From Flammeovirgaceae bacterium (GTDB lineage: Bacteria; Bacteroidota; Bacteroidia; Cytophagales; Cyclobacteriaceae), in the NCBI GenBank assembly GCA_020635915.1, contig JACJYU010000001.1, positions 2,084,501 to 2,148,500 of the forward strand: DNA of 64,000 nucleotides, in the 5' to 3' direction. Below the pieces are notes generated by a model. It saw only the letters and a list, made by a program, of their open reading frames with translations. It did not search any database and was not told the origin of the DNA. The translations under genes were made by a program, and so were the position numbers. Positions 1 through 9,024 of this stretch are shown here, in pieces (the first letter of the stretch is position 1; every line of letters starts with the position of its first letter).

Positions 1-2
1 AT

Positions 3-671
3 AAGGACTCGAAAATGGAGATATTGGCAGATAAGGGCAATGGGAACTATGCCTACATCGACAATATACTGGAGGCCCAAAAAGTGCTGGTAAACGAATT
101 TGGAGGGACTTTGTTTACGATAGCAAAAGACGTAAAACTGCAGGTGGAGTTTAACCCGGCCAAGGTCCAGGCCTACCGGTTGATAGGGTACGAAAACAGG
201 ATGCTGCGCCACGAAGACTTTAACAACGACAAAAAAGATGCTGGCGACCTGGGGTCGGGCCACACGGTCACTGCCCTTTACGAGGTCATACCGGTTGGCG
301 TAGAGGATAAATTTTACAAAATGGACAGCCTTAAATACCAAAGTGCAGCCACCAATCCCTATGCCCGGGCTTCAAAGGAATTGCTGACCGTGAAGTTCAG
401 GTACAAAGACCCTAAGGAAAACAGCAGTAAATTGATTGTGCGGGCTTTGGAGGACAAAGGTGCCCCGCTCTCCCGGGCTTCAGATAATTTTAGGTGGGCC
501 GCGGCCGTTGCCGGCTTTGGGATGGTGCTTCGCGGGTCTGAATTTTCCGAGGGGATGACCATTGAACAAATTTTGCGCCTGGCCCAAAACGCGCGTGGCG
601 ATGACAGGGAAGGGTACAGGCTCGAATTTATCAACCTGATCAAGGCCGGGGGCATGGTGGCCGAAAAATAA
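3..671 (+). CDS. VWA domain-containing protein YfbK-like, C-terminal part (5' truncated by window)
   Basis: The frame is open from base 3, so the gene starts outside the window. The visible ~222 residues match the C-terminal DUF3520 region of YfbK-type von Willebrand factor A proteins. Recognisable segments are ADKGNGNYAYIDNILEA near the start, the block around ENRMLRHEDFNNDKKDAGD, and GHTVTALYEVIP. The VWA/MIDAS part lies upstream and is not visible. The first ATG (base 15) is internal, because the family continues N-terminally without a break. These proteins are usually cell-envelope associated and their function is poorly known. A strong hairpin terminator follows the stop. Confidence 0.8.
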   Translation, partial: KDSKMEILADKGNGNYAYIDNILEAQKVLVNEFGGTLFTIAKDVKLQVEFNPAKVQAYRLIGYENRMLRHEDFNNDKKDAGDLGSGHTVTALYEVIPVGVEDKFYKMDSLKYQSAATNPYARASKELLTVKFRYKDPKENSSKLIVRALEDKGAPLSRASDNFRWAAAVAGFGMVLRGSEFSEGMTIEQILRLAQNARGDDREGYRLEFINLIKAGGMVAEK

Positions 672-690
672 AAGAATGGCCAAAAAGGCA

Positions 691-725
691 CCAAAAGCCC
701 GCGTTTAAAGGGCTTTTGGTTTTTA
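691..725 (+). terminator. Rho-independent terminator
   Basis: A perfect 10-bp stem, CCAAAAGCCC (691-700) with GGGCTTTTGG (710-719), has a 9-base loop and is followed by a T run. It ends the YfbK-like transcript. Confidence 0.88.
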
Positions 726-777
726 TACTTGTTTTGTTTTGGGGCAAATAGGAACTTTGTGGTTTAAGGTTGGGAAA

Positions 778-2328
778 ATGGAACAGAAGATCAGCGCGGT
801 TATCATCACCTTCAATGAGGAAGCCAATATTGGCCGGTGCATTGATTCATTAAGGCCGGTGGCCGATGAAATAATAGTGGTGGATTGCTTTTCCACGGAC
901 TCCACGAAGGAAATTTGCCTAAGGAAGGGGGTCGTTTTTGTTGAGAACGAATTTTTGGGCTTTGCCAACCAAAAGAACTTTGCCGCCTCCCAGGCCACCT
1001 GTGATTATATTTTGTCCCTTGATGCGGACGAGTACCTTTCCCCTGACTTAACGCAGTCGTTGCTTAAAACAAAGGGAAACCTTGATGTGGACGGGTACAC
1101 CATGAACCGGCTTTCCAGCTATGCCGGGGAGTGGGTCAGGACCTGTGGCTGGTACCCTGATACGAAACTGAGGCTGTGGAAGAGGGGCAAGGGGGTATGG
1201 AAAGGGCAGGGCATCCACGAACGTGTGGAGATGTTGGAGGGGTTTACCTTAAAACACCTGGATGGGGACCTGTTGCACCATGCCTATGACAACATCACCC
1301 AATTCCTGGAAAAGATACAACGGTACTCGGATATCTACGCCAGGGAGCACCGGCATAAAATCCATTCTTCGGGTTTTAAAATTTTCTACAAAACCACGTT
1401 TGCGTTTGTAAAGAGCTTTTTTCTAAAAAAGGGGATAATGGATGGCTACAAAGGCCTGTTGATTTCCGTGTGCAATGCCAATTTTGTTTTTTATAAATAT
1501 TCAAAGCTGAGGGAGGCAAACAACGAAGTCACCACTTCCTTGATCATTTCCACATATAATCGGGAAGATGCACTGGAAATGGTCCTTTTAAGTGTACTGA
1601 ACCAATCGGAATTGCCAGATGAGGTTATTATTGCGGATGACGGCTCCCAGAACGGAACGCGTGAATTGATTGAAAGGTACAAGGCAAAATTCACGACCAA
1701 ACTCATTCATTGCTGGCACGAAGACCTTGGGTTTAGGGCCGGGCAGATAAGAAACAAAGCCATCGCCATGGCCACACAATCCTATATTATTAGTGTGGAC
1801 GGGGACATGGTCCTTCATAGGGATTTTATAAAAATGCATAAGATGGCAGCATGGAGTGGCCGCTTTATCCAGGGGTCGCGGGTATTGCTTTCTGATGAAA
1901 CAACCAGGCGGGTGATCAAGGACAAGCGGCTCAGTGTGGCATTTTTTGAGCCAGGGATAAGGAACAGGTTCAACAGTTTTTTTTCCCCTTTGCTTTCCAA
2001 AATTGTTTCAAGAACGACCAACAGGCTTGAAGGCACACGGACTTGCAATATGGCATTTTGGAAATCCGACTTTATCAAGATCAATGGGTTTAACGAGGAT
2101 ATTGTGGGCTGGGGAAGGGAGGATACAGAAATGGCAGTGCGATTGATGAACACAGGAGTGAAGCGTTATAATTTGAAACTTGTGGGTTTTGGCTATCACC
2201 TTTTCCATCCGGAGAATTCCAGGGAAATGCTTTCCGTAAATGACGGGATACTGAGTAAAACCATTTCAGAGCGGCTAATGCGATGTGTAAATGGGGTCAA
2301 TAAATATATGGCCCTGAGGGAGGCATAA
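778..2328 (+). CDS. Bifunctional (two-domain) family 2 glycosyltransferase
   Basis: The 516-residue cytoplasmic protein contains two GT2 modules. Residues ~5-240 begin with SAVIITFNEE and carry the DxD-like SLDADEY, resembling the KdtX/WaaE group of LPS glycosyltransferases. Residues ~255-500 begin with SLIISTYNRED, have ADDGSQNG and SVDGDM, and end in a galactosyltransferase-C-type block with GWGREDTEMAVRL, as in chondroitin-synthase-like enzymes. The ATG at 778 was chosen because the preceding in-frame TTG (739) adds residues unlike the family. GAACTTTG (754-761) is a one-mismatch -7 box. It probably adds sugars to an envelope polysaccharide; the sugar donors are unknown. It ends four bases before the next glycosyltransferase. 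Confidence 0.85.
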   Translation: MEQKISAVIITFNEEANIGRCIDSLRPVADEIIVVDCFSTDSTKEICLRKGVVFVENEFLGFANQKNFAASQATCDYILSLDADEYLSPDLTQSLLKTKGNLDVDGYTMNRLSSYAGEWVRTCGWYPDTKLRLWKRGKGVWKGQGIHERVEMLEGFTLKHLDGDLLHHAYDNITQFLEKIQRYSDIYAREHRHKIHSSGFKIFYKTTFAFVKSFFLKKGIMDGYKGLLISVCNANFVFYKYSKLREANNEVTTSLIISTYNREDALEMVLLSVLNQSELPDEVIIADDGSQNGTRELIERYKAKFTTKLIHCWHEDLGFRAGQIRNKAIAMATQSYIISVDGDMVLHRDFIKMHKMAAWSGRFIQGSRVLLSDETTRRVIKDKRLSVAFFEPGIRNRFNSFFSPLLSKIVSRTTNRLEGTRTCNMAFWKSDFIKINGFNEDIVGWGREDTEMAVRLMNTGVKRYNLKLVGFGYHLFHPENSREMLSVNDGILSKTISERLMRCVNGVNKYMALREA

Positions 2329-2332
2329 TTAA

Positions 2333-3205
2333 ATGAAGGTAAGCGGTTTCACTTTTGTGCGCAATGCGGTCCAGTATGACTACCCTGTCGTGGAGGCCAT
2401 CACGTCCATCCTTCCTTTGTGCGATGAATTTGTTGTGGCCGTAGGAAATTCAGGGGATTCCACCAGGGAGCTGATTCAATCCATCCATTCACCTAAGGTC
2501 AAAATCATCGATACCGTCTGGGACGATTCGCTGCGCCAGGGTGGGCAAACTTTTGCCTTGGAGACCAACAAGGCTTTTCAAGGCATTTCACCGGAAGCGG
2601 ACTGGGCCTTTTATATCCAGGCGGACGAGGTGGTGCACGAAAAATACCATGGCGCCATCCGCGAGGCCATGGCCAAACACAAGGACGACAAGCGGGTTGA
2701 AGGCCTATTGTTCGATTATATCCATTTTTATGGCTCTTATGACTACGTGGGCGATGCATACAGGTGGTACCGCAGGGAGGTGCGCATCATCCGGAACGAC
2801 AAATCCATCGTTTCCTATAAAGATGCCCAGGGGTTCCGTAGGAAGCCCAACATAAAAATCAATGCAAAATTGATCAATGCCTGTGTGTACCACTACGGTT
2901 GGGTAAGGGACCCCCGGAAAATGCAGGGGAAAAGGAGGTCGTTCAACCATTTTTATTTTGACGATGCCTGGATAGAAAAGCACGTAGGCCCAGCCGAAAG
3001 CTTTGATTATAGTGAAATTGACGCCCTGAGGAGGTTTGAAGGGACACACCCCATGGTCATGCAGCCACGCATCAAGGCCATGAACTGGGAGTTTGCCCAT
3101 GATATGTCCAGGAACACCCTAAAGCCCAAGGACAGGCTCAAGCGGTTTGTCGAGAAAATGACGGGATGGCGCATGGGCGAATTCCGCAATTATAAAATCA
3201 TCTGA
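2333..3205 (+). CDS. Glycosyltransferase family 2-like protein
   Basis: The 290-residue protein has the start of a GT-A fold (VSGFTFVRNAVQYDYP, then DEFVVAVGNSGDSTREL) and an acidic motif YIQADEVVHEKYH at the usual DxD position. The second half (~170-290) is basic and aromatic and has no motif that I recognise. The gene starts four bases after the two-domain glycosyltransferase, so the two are probably co-transcribed and act on the same cell-surface glycan. Acceptor and donor cannot be read from the sequence. Confidence 0.8.
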   Translation: MKVSGFTFVRNAVQYDYPVVEAITSILPLCDEFVVAVGNSGDSTRELIQSIHSPKVKIIDTVWDDSLRQGGQTFALETNKAFQGISPEADWAFYIQADEVVHEKYHGAIREAMAKHKDDKRVEGLLFDYIHFYGSYDYVGDAYRWYRREVRIIRNDKSIVSYKDAQGFRRKPNIKINAKLINACVYHYGWVRDPRKMQGKRRSFNHFYFDDAWIEKHVGPAESFDYSEIDALRRFEGTHPMVMQPRIKAMNWEFAHDMSRNTLKPKDRLKRFVEKMTGWRMGEFRNYKII

Positions 3206-3225
3206 CCCTTCTCCCATTCTTTTGT

Positions 3226-3233
3226 TATTTTTG
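3226..3233 (+). promoter_or_regulatory. Bacteroidota -7 promoter box (TATTTTTG)
   Basis: This is a perfect TAnnTTTG match, eight bases before the sigma factor ATG. The leader would be almost absent. No convincing -33 TTG is visible. Confidence 0.55.
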
Positions 3234-3240
3234 ATACTTT

Positions 3241-3825
3241 ATGGAAGAAACCCATCGGGAGAAATATACGGAGAAGGAGAAGGTAGAGGTCTTCAACAAT
3301 GAGTTTTTGCCTCATATCAACTCCATGTACAATTTTGGGTACAGGCTTACACTGGACGAAGATGATGCCAAAGACCTTGTCCAGGACACGTACCTGAAGG
3401 CTTTCCGTTTTATAGAATCATTCCAAAAAGGAACTAATGCAAAAGCGTGGCTGTTCCGGATTTTGAAGAACAGCTTTATCAACGACTATCGAAAGAAAAG
3501 CAAGGAGCCTTCGAAAGTCGATTATCAGGAAGTAGAGAGTTACTACAATTCCGATGATGTAGACCGCCAGATCACCACCGACCTAAGGATAGAATCCCTT
3601 CAGGACATGATCGGTGATGAAATATCCAACGCCTTGAACTCGTTGGATGTGGATTTTAGGACGGTGATCATATTATGCGACCTGGAGGGGTTTAAATATG
3701 ACGAGATGGCAAAAATACTGGATATCCCGATTGGGACAGTCCGGAGCCGGTTGCACAGGGCCAGGAATTTACTAAAAGATAAATTAAGTGTTTACGCAAA
3801 AAAAATGGGTTATAAAAACCCTTAA
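3241..3825 (+). CDS. ECF-type RNA polymerase sigma factor
   Basis: The 194-residue protein has sigma region 2 at ~25-95 (DAKDLVQDTYLKAFR, then KAWLFRILKNSFINDYR) and region 4 at ~135-185 (a helix-turn-helix around YDEMAKILDIPIGTVRSR). It is a standalone ECF factor of the widespread Bacteroidota SigW/RpoE-like type. An anti-sigma-like zinc protein follows 26 bases downstream, the usual arrangement for a sigma factor held inactive by its partner. A -7 box lies directly upstream. The regulon cannot be read here. The downstream order with gmk and nadD suggests shared transcription. Confidence 0.92.
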   Translation: MEETHREKYTEKEKVEVFNNEFLPHINSMYNFGYRLTLDEDDAKDLVQDTYLKAFRFIESFQKGTNAKAWLFRILKNSFINDYRKKSKEPSKVDYQEVESYYNSDDVDRQITTDLRIESLQDMIGDEISNALNSLDVDFRTVIILCDLEGFKYDEMAKILDIPIGTVRSRLHRARNLLKDKLSVYAKKMGYKNP

Positions 3826-3851
3826 TAGCAGATGAGAAACCCCTAACCCCT

Positions 3852-4112
3852 ATGAGCCGCCCAAACCCCTTTGCCAAATCCCCCGGTAAGAAAGTGACCT
3901 GCCTCGAAATGTTGGAGGCCATTTTGGACGGGGACGCCACTGAAGAACAGCAGGAGTATTTCAGGGAGCACATGGACGAATGCATTCCATGCTACAAATC
4001 CCACGCCATTGAAATGCAAATAAAGCAACTGATCAAATCGAAATGTTGTGGGAAGCACGTGCCCCCCGACCTGGTGGAGCGGATAAGGAACCAGGTGAAC
4101 TCCATTTCCTGA
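3852..4112 (+). CDS. Putative zinc-binding anti-sigma factor
   Basis: The 86-residue soluble protein has the zinc anti-sigma pattern: His40, Cys44 and Cys47 (HMDECIPC), with Cys17 upstream and a Cys65-Cys66 pair near the C-terminus. It has no membrane segment, so it would act in the cytoplasm, possibly as a redox- or metal-sensitive inhibitor of the adjacent sigma factor. That role is inferred from position and cysteine spacing, not demonstrated. Its TGA overlaps the guanylate kinase ATG by one base (TGATG), so translation is probably coupled. Confidence 0.72.
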   Translation: MSRPNPFAKSPGKKVTCLEMLEAILDGDATEEQQEYFREHMDECIPCYKSHAIEMQIKQLIKSKCCGKHVPPDLVERIRNQVNSIS

Positions 4113-4681
4113 TGCCGGGAAAGGCCATTATTTTTTCGGCACCGTCAGGATCGGGAAAAACCACCCTGGTAAGGCACCTGCTGGATAACAACCCCGATCT
4201 GGATTTCTCCGTTTCGGCCTCCACCCGCGACAAAAGGGGAAGGACGGAACAGGATGGCAAAGACTACTACTTCCTCACCCCGGAGGCGTTCAAAAAAAAA
4301 ATAGACAATGACGAATTCATCGAATGGGAAGAAGTGTACGAAGGGAATTTCTATGGTACGTTGAAATCCGAAATACAACGCATTTGGGACGCAGGCAAGA
4401 ACGTGGCCTTTGATGTGGACGTAAAAGGGGGGATTGCCCTGAAAAAATATTTTGGCGAAAAAGCCCTGTCGGTTTTTGTAAAGGCCCCCTCCATGGAAGT
4501 ACTGGCGGAAAGGCTGAAAGACAGGGGCACCGAAAGCAAAGTGGGCCTTTCGCGGAGGCTGTTCAAGGTAAAATTTGAAATGGCCTTTGAAGACAGGTTT
4601 GATGTGGTGCTGGTCAACGACAACCTGGAAGCCTCCAAAAGGAAAGCGCAGCAGCTCTATGATGAATTCAAAAAGGCTTAG
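4112..4681 (+). CDS. gmk: Guanylate kinase
   Basis: The 189-residue enzyme phosphorylates GMP (or dGMP) to GDP with ATP. The P-loop SAPSGSGKTTLV is at ~9-20, followed by the GMP-binding STRDKRGRTEQDGKDYYFL region and EWEEVYEGNFYGT. Length is typical. An upstream in-frame start at 4043 is possible, but its extra 23 residues are not part of the family. The ATG at 4112 overlaps the stop of the anti-sigma gene and is preferred. nadD follows eight bases after the stop. Confidence 0.95.
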   Translation: MPGKAIIFSAPSGSGKTTLVRHLLDNNPDLDFSVSASTRDKRGRTEQDGKDYYFLTPEAFKKKIDNDEFIEWEEVYEGNFYGTLKSEIQRIWDAGKNVAFDVDVKGGIALKKYFGEKALSVFVKAPSMEVLAERLKDRGTESKVGLSRRLFKVKFEMAFEDRFDVVLVNDNLEASKRKAQQLYDEFKKA

Positions 4682-4689
4682 CCACCCCC

Positions 4690-5274
4690 ATGAAAAAGAA
4701 GAAGACAGGCCTTTTTTTTGGATCCTTCAACCCGGTCCATATCGGGCACCTCATTATCGCCAATTGCATGCTGGAAAACGGTGGCCTCGACAAGGTGATG
4801 TTTGTGGTGACCCCCCAAAACCCCCTGAAGGCCAGCAAAAACCTGCTTCATGGGTTTGACCGCCTGGACATGGTGCGGGCAGCAGTGGCGGACAATTACA
4901 AATTTGAGGTTTCCGATGTGGAGTTCCACCTGCCAAAGCCGAGCTATACGGCCTATACGCTGGCATACCTTTCCGAAAAGCACCCCGACCGGGAGTTTGT
5001 ATTGATTATCGGGGAAGACAATTTGAAGAACTTCGGGAAATGGAAAAACCACTCCCAAATACTGGAACACTACAAATTGTATGTGTACCCCCGGCCACAA
5101 GTAACAAAACCGGAACGGGTCCGTCATCCAAATATAAAGGTGATCGAGGCGCCCTTGTTGGACATATCGGCCACGTTTATAAGGAAATCAATACGCAACA
5201 ACAAATCGATCCGCTATCTCGTACCAGAACCTGTTGAGCAAATGATCAAATCCAGGGGTTTTTACCTTTCCTGA
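4690..5274 (+). CDS. nadD: Nicotinate-nucleotide adenylyltransferase
   Basis: The 194-residue enzyme makes deamido-NAD from nicotinate mononucleotide and ATP. It shows the nucleotidyltransferase signature GLFFGSFNPVHIGHL near the N-terminus and the C-terminal ISATFIRKSI, equivalent to the family's SSTxIR. Length is normal for bacterial NadD. It lies eight bases after gmk, so a nucleotide-metabolism pair sits in the sigma-factor transcript. Confidence 0.95.
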   Translation: MKKKKTGLFFGSFNPVHIGHLIIANCMLENGGLDKVMFVVTPQNPLKASKNLLHGFDRLDMVRAAVADNYKFEVSDVEFHLPKPSYTAYTLAYLSEKHPDREFVLIIGEDNLKNFGKWKNHSQILEHYKLYVYPRPQVTKPERVRHPNIKVIEAPLLDISATFIRKSIRNNKSIRYLVPEPVEQMIKSRGFYLS

Positions 5275-5292
5275 TTGCCACAAAAATATTAA

Positions 5293-7926
5293 TTGCATTT
5301 GGCCTACCGAACAATTTGTTGCCTGCTCATTTTCATGACCATCGCCCTGGCCGGCCATGCCGGGGGCATCAGGGGAACGGTAACCACAGAAGACGGTGCC
5401 CCCCTTGCCTATGCCACCATATTTGTGAAGCAAACAGGGTCTGGGGCCGTCACCGGTTTGGACGGAAAGTATGGGATCGCCCTGGCGGACGGGCATTATG
5501 ACATCGCCTTCCAGTACCTGGGGTATGAAACGGTGACCAGGCAGGTGGGGATTTTGGACCGCTACATTGAAATGGACATTGTCCTGAAAAGCCAGGCCAT
5601 GGTGCTGCAAAATGTTACCATCACCGCGGGCAATGAAGACCCTGCCTACACCATTATGAGAAAGGCCATTGCCAAGGCAAAGTACCACGCCCAACAAATC
5701 GACTCTTATTCGGCCAAAGTTTACATCAAAGGAAAAGGCAGGCTTAAGGACTACCCTTGGCTGGCCAAAAGGGCTTTGGAAAAAGAAGGCATCACCAAGG
5801 ACAGGCTTTTTATTTCAGAGTCGGTGAGCGAGGTGCATTATACCCGGCCCAATAAGTTTGAAGAAAAAGTGATAGCCGTTTTTAGTGATGGGAACGATAA
5901 CAATACGTCCCCCAACGCGTATGTCTTCGGGAGTTTTTATGCACCGGAGATTGCAGGGACGGTCTCCCCTTTGTCGCCCCGCGCATTTTCCTACTATCGT
6001 TTTGAGTACCTCGGCACTTTTAAAGACCAGGATTACGATGTGAGCAAGGTCAGGGTCATCCCGAGGTCGAAAGGCGACAATGTGTTTGAAGGGGATTTGT
6101 TTATTGTGGAAGACTGGTGGAGCATACACAGCCTGGATTTCCATGTGTCCAAACTCGGGATTGATTTTGAGGTAAAACAGCTTTACCACCCAATTGAAGG
6201 AAAGGCATGGCTTCCGGTATCGCAGCAGTTTGATGTGGAGGGCAAAGTTTTTGGTTTCGAATTTGAATACAACTACCTCGCTACGGTAAAGGACTATAAG
6301 GTTTCCCTAAACCCCGACCTGGAAATGGACATGAAGGTGATAGACAGGCATATTGAAAAGGACCGGGCGAAAGAAATAGAAAAGCGCCACAGCAGCAAAA
6401 ACCAGGGGCTAAAGGAAAGGCTGGAGGAAGGAAAAGAGGTGACGAACAAAGAACTGCGAAAGCTGATAAGGGACTACGAAAAAGAAGGGCGCAAGCAACT
6501 TGATGAACCGGCCGTGGTGTCGGACACCAAGTATTCCGTGGATTCCCTTGCCTTCAAGAAGGATTCGGTGTTTTGGGCGGAAATCAGGCCCATGCCCCTT
6601 ACCCCTGAGGAAGTGAAGGGCTATAAAAAAGCGGATAGCCTGGCCGAAATGGAACGCAAAAAACAAGAGGGGGACACGTTGAAAGCTTCCCGGCACAAGG
6701 GGTTCCAGGAATGGGACGTGTTCATTGGGGACAATTACAAGCTCTCCAAGACTTCCAATTTCCTGATCCATGCCCCGTGGGGCGGGTTCAACACGGTAGA
6801 AGGGTTGAACCTCATTTACAAACTTGGGTACGTAAAGCGATGGGTGCAAAGGGACACGTTGGGCCCATCAATGCGCCCTGTTGTAAAAAGGCTGGAAGTG
6901 ACACCTGTCGCCAGGTATGCCTTTGCGAGGGAAAAGCTTACCGGTATGCTGCGGGCAGGGTACCGCTCCACGAACAGCAGGGTCACCCTGGAAGGTGGCC
7001 GCTATGTGGAGCAATTTAACAATGAAGCACCAATCCATCCTGTGGTCAATACCTTTACCACCCTGTTTATGGAAAAAAACCTGATGAAACTTTATGAACA
7101 GGACTTTGTGAATATAGGCTACCGGCAACAACTCAATGACAAAATAACGGTGGCCACCCAAGGGCACCTGGCCAGGCGCCATGAGCTTTTCAATGCCTCC
7201 GGCTTTACTTTGGTGGACAGCGGCAAGGAGGCCTATACCACCAACGAGCCTGATAACAAACTATTGGTCACCACCGGCTTTCGGGACCACAACGCCCTTA
7301 CCGCCTCCGTGGCACTGGAGGTGAGGCCCTGGCAGAAATTCAGGATCAGGAACGGAAGGAAAGGGCCCGTGCAGGATTCTTCACCACTTATTACCTTGTC
7401 ATATAAAAAAGGGATAGAGGGACCGTTCAACAGCAGTGTGGACTTTGATTTGATCGAAGTGGGGTACAAGCATGCTATCCGCATGGGCATCCGTGGAAAA
7501 CTGGACGTGGCAATGAAAGGAGGCAAGTTTATCAATGACCGTAAAATGTATTTTATGGATTATGCCCATTTTCTGGGCAACCAAACCCCATTTATCACTA
7601 CCGACCCGGTGGGCAGTTTTAGGCTGCTTGATTATTATTTGTACAGCACAAACGACAAGTACTTCACCGCAAACGCCCATTACCACTTTAGGAAATTTTT
7701 GATCACCCGGTTTCCTTTGGTGCGCCTCACGGGCGTTACGGAAAATATTTTTGTGAACTACCTGGCCACGCCCCTTTCCGAAGATTATACGGAATTGGGC
7801 TATTCACTGGATGGCATATTAAGGATATTCCGCCTGGAAGGGGCAGTGTCTTTTTCGGAGGGGCGCTACCAGTCTTTTGGGTTTAGGATATGGGTGGCGA
7901 CCAGCGTAGGGGTAAATTTCGATTGA
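5293..7926 (+). CDS. DUF5686 family outer-membrane protein with carboxypeptidase-regulatory-like domain
   Basis: The ~877-residue protein starts with a signal peptide (CCLLIFMTIALAGHA), followed by a CarboxypepD_reg-like beta domain (~25-105: GIRGTVTTEDGAPLAYATIFVK) and a long DUF5686 region. The alternating pattern after ~500 suggests an outer-membrane beta-barrel ending in VGVNFD. A TAA precedes codon 5293 and the first ATG (5335) would remove half the signal peptide, so translation probably begins at TTG 5293 or 5299. The middle (~350-470) is charged and repetitive. DUF5686 proteins are common in Bacteroidota and their function is unknown. Confidence 0.8.
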   Translation: MHLAYRTICCLLIFMTIALAGHAGGIRGTVTTEDGAPLAYATIFVKQTGSGAVTGLDGKYGIALADGHYDIAFQYLGYETVTRQVGILDRYIEMDIVLKSQAMVLQNVTITAGNEDPAYTIMRKAIAKAKYHAQQIDSYSAKVYIKGKGRLKDYPWLAKRALEKEGITKDRLFISESVSEVHYTRPNKFEEKVIAVFSDGNDNNTSPNAYVFGSFYAPEIAGTVSPLSPRAFSYYRFEYLGTFKDQDYDVSKVRVIPRSKGDNVFEGDLFIVEDWWSIHSLDFHVSKLGIDFEVKQLYHPIEGKAWLPVSQQFDVEGKVFGFEFEYNYLATVKDYKVSLNPDLEMDMKVIDRHIEKDRAKEIEKRHSSKNQGLKERLEEGKEVTNKELRKLIRDYEKEGRKQLDEPAVVSDTKYSVDSLAFKKDSVFWAEIRPMPLTPEEVKGYKKADSLAEMERKKQEGDTLKASRHKGFQEWDVFIGDNYKLSKTSNFLIHAPWGGFNTVEGLNLIYKLGYVKRWVQRDTLGPSMRPVVKRLEVTPVARYAFAREKLTGMLRAGYRSTNSRVTLEGGRYVEQFNNEAPIHPVVNTFTTLFMEKNLMKLYEQDFVNIGYRQQLNDKITVATQGHLARRHELFNASGFTLVDSGKEAYTTNEPDNKLLVTTGFRDHNALTASVALEVRPWQKFRIRNGRKGPVQDSSPLITLSYKKGIEGPFNSSVDFDLIEVGYKHAIRMGIRGKLDVAMKGGKFINDRKMYFMDYAHFLGNQTPFITTDPVGSFRLLDYYLYSTNDKYFTANAHYHFRKFLITRFPLVRLTGVTENIFVNYLATPLSEDYTELGYSLDGILRIFRLEGAVSFSEGRYQSFGFRIWVATSVGVNFD

Positions 7927-7960
7927 GCCCCATAAAGTTTATGGTGGTTTTAATAATCCC

Positions 7961-7968
7961 TACTTTTG
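7961..7968 (+). promoter_or_regulatory. -7 promoter box (TACTTTTG) for mnmH-selD
   Basis: This is a perfect TAnnTTTG match 19 bases before the mnmH ATG, in the short gap after the DUF5686 gene. Confidence 0.55.
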
Positions 7969-7987
7969 TGGCAAAATTCAATCAACC

Positions 7988-9022
7988 ATGATCAGGCAAA
8001 TCGGCTGGGACGATTTTTTAAACCTGAGGGCCACGTTGCCGGTTGCGGACGTGCGGTCCCCGCTGGAGTATGCGGCCGGGCACATGCCCGGGGCAAAAAA
8101 CATTCCCCTGCTAAACAATGAGGAAAGGATGGCCGTGGGAACGGACTACAAGGAGAAGGGCCAAAGGGAAGCCATCAGGACGGGGTTTGGCAAGGTGGGC
8201 CCGCGACTCAATGAAATCGTGGAGGCAGCGGAAAAGGAGGCAAAGGCCAATGAATTGATCGCCCATTGCTGGCGGGGGGGCATGAGGTCTTCGTTTTTTG
8301 GCCAGTTTGTGGGAATGGTGGGTATCAATACCTTTTTATTGAAAGGCGGGTATAAAACCTACCGCCAGCAGGCACAGGTTTTTTTTGACAGGCCATATCA
8401 AACCATTCTGTTGTCGGGGTGCACGGGAAGTGGCAAGACCGAGCTGTTGCGCGGCCTAAAAGCACAGGGGGAACAAGTGGTGGACCTGGAAGGCATGGCG
8501 AACCACAAAGGCTCGGCTTTTGGTGGGTTGATGATGCCGCCCCAGCCCACTACAGAGCAGTTTGAAAACGACCTGTTTGAACGGCTTCGTGAATTTGATA
8601 TAAACAAGCCCATCTGGATAGAGGACGAATCCATTGCCGTAGGGAAAATATTTTTGCCCCGCGGCTTTTGGGCCACCATGAGGCGAAGTCCCGTAGTGCT
8701 GATGGAGGTGGAAAAGGAGGTGAGGGTGCAAAGGTTGGTAAATGAATATGGCCATGCCGACCGCGGGCAGTTTCTCGGGTCGATGAAAAAGATAACAAAA
8801 AAGCTGGGTGGCCAGCACTTTAAGGACGCCAGCGGGAAGCTGGACAGGAACGAAATGGGCGCTGTTATGGAAATCCTTCTTACCTACTACGACAAGGCCT
8901 ATTTGGGCAGCTTGGAAAAAAGGAAGCCCTCCGTTCTGGAAAAATTGAAATGGGACGGTGCCGACCCGTCAACTGCGGTCAGGCAACTTATTGAGATATC
9001 AAGGCAAAGAACTGTAAGCTGA
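7988..9022 (+). CDS. mnmH: tRNA 2-selenouridine synthase
   Basis: The 344-residue enzyme replaces sulfur with selenium in 2-thiouridine at tRNA wobble position 34, using selenophosphate. Residues 1-130 form a rhodanese domain with the conserved cysteine in HCWRGGMRS (Cys94). A P-loop, GCTGSGKT (144-151), opens the second domain. Length and both motifs match MnmH (YbbB/SelU). selD, which makes its selenophosphate, begins two bases after the stop, so substrate supply and use are co-transcribed. Confidence 0.95.
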   Translation: MIRQIGWDDFLNLRATLPVADVRSPLEYAAGHMPGAKNIPLLNNEERMAVGTDYKEKGQREAIRTGFGKVGPRLNEIVEAAEKEAKANELIAHCWRGGMRSSFFGQFVGMVGINTFLLKGGYKTYRQQAQVFFDRPYQTILLSGCTGSGKTELLRGLKAQGEQVVDLEGMANHKGSAFGGLMMPPQPTTEQFENDLFERLREFDINKPIWIEDESIAVGKIFLPRGFWATMRRSPVVLMEVEKEVRVQRLVNEYGHADRGQFLGSMKKITKKLGGQHFKDASGKLDRNEMGAVMEILLTYYDKAYLGSLEKRKPSVLEKLKWDGADPSTAVRQLIEISRQRTVS

Positions 9023-9024
9023 AA

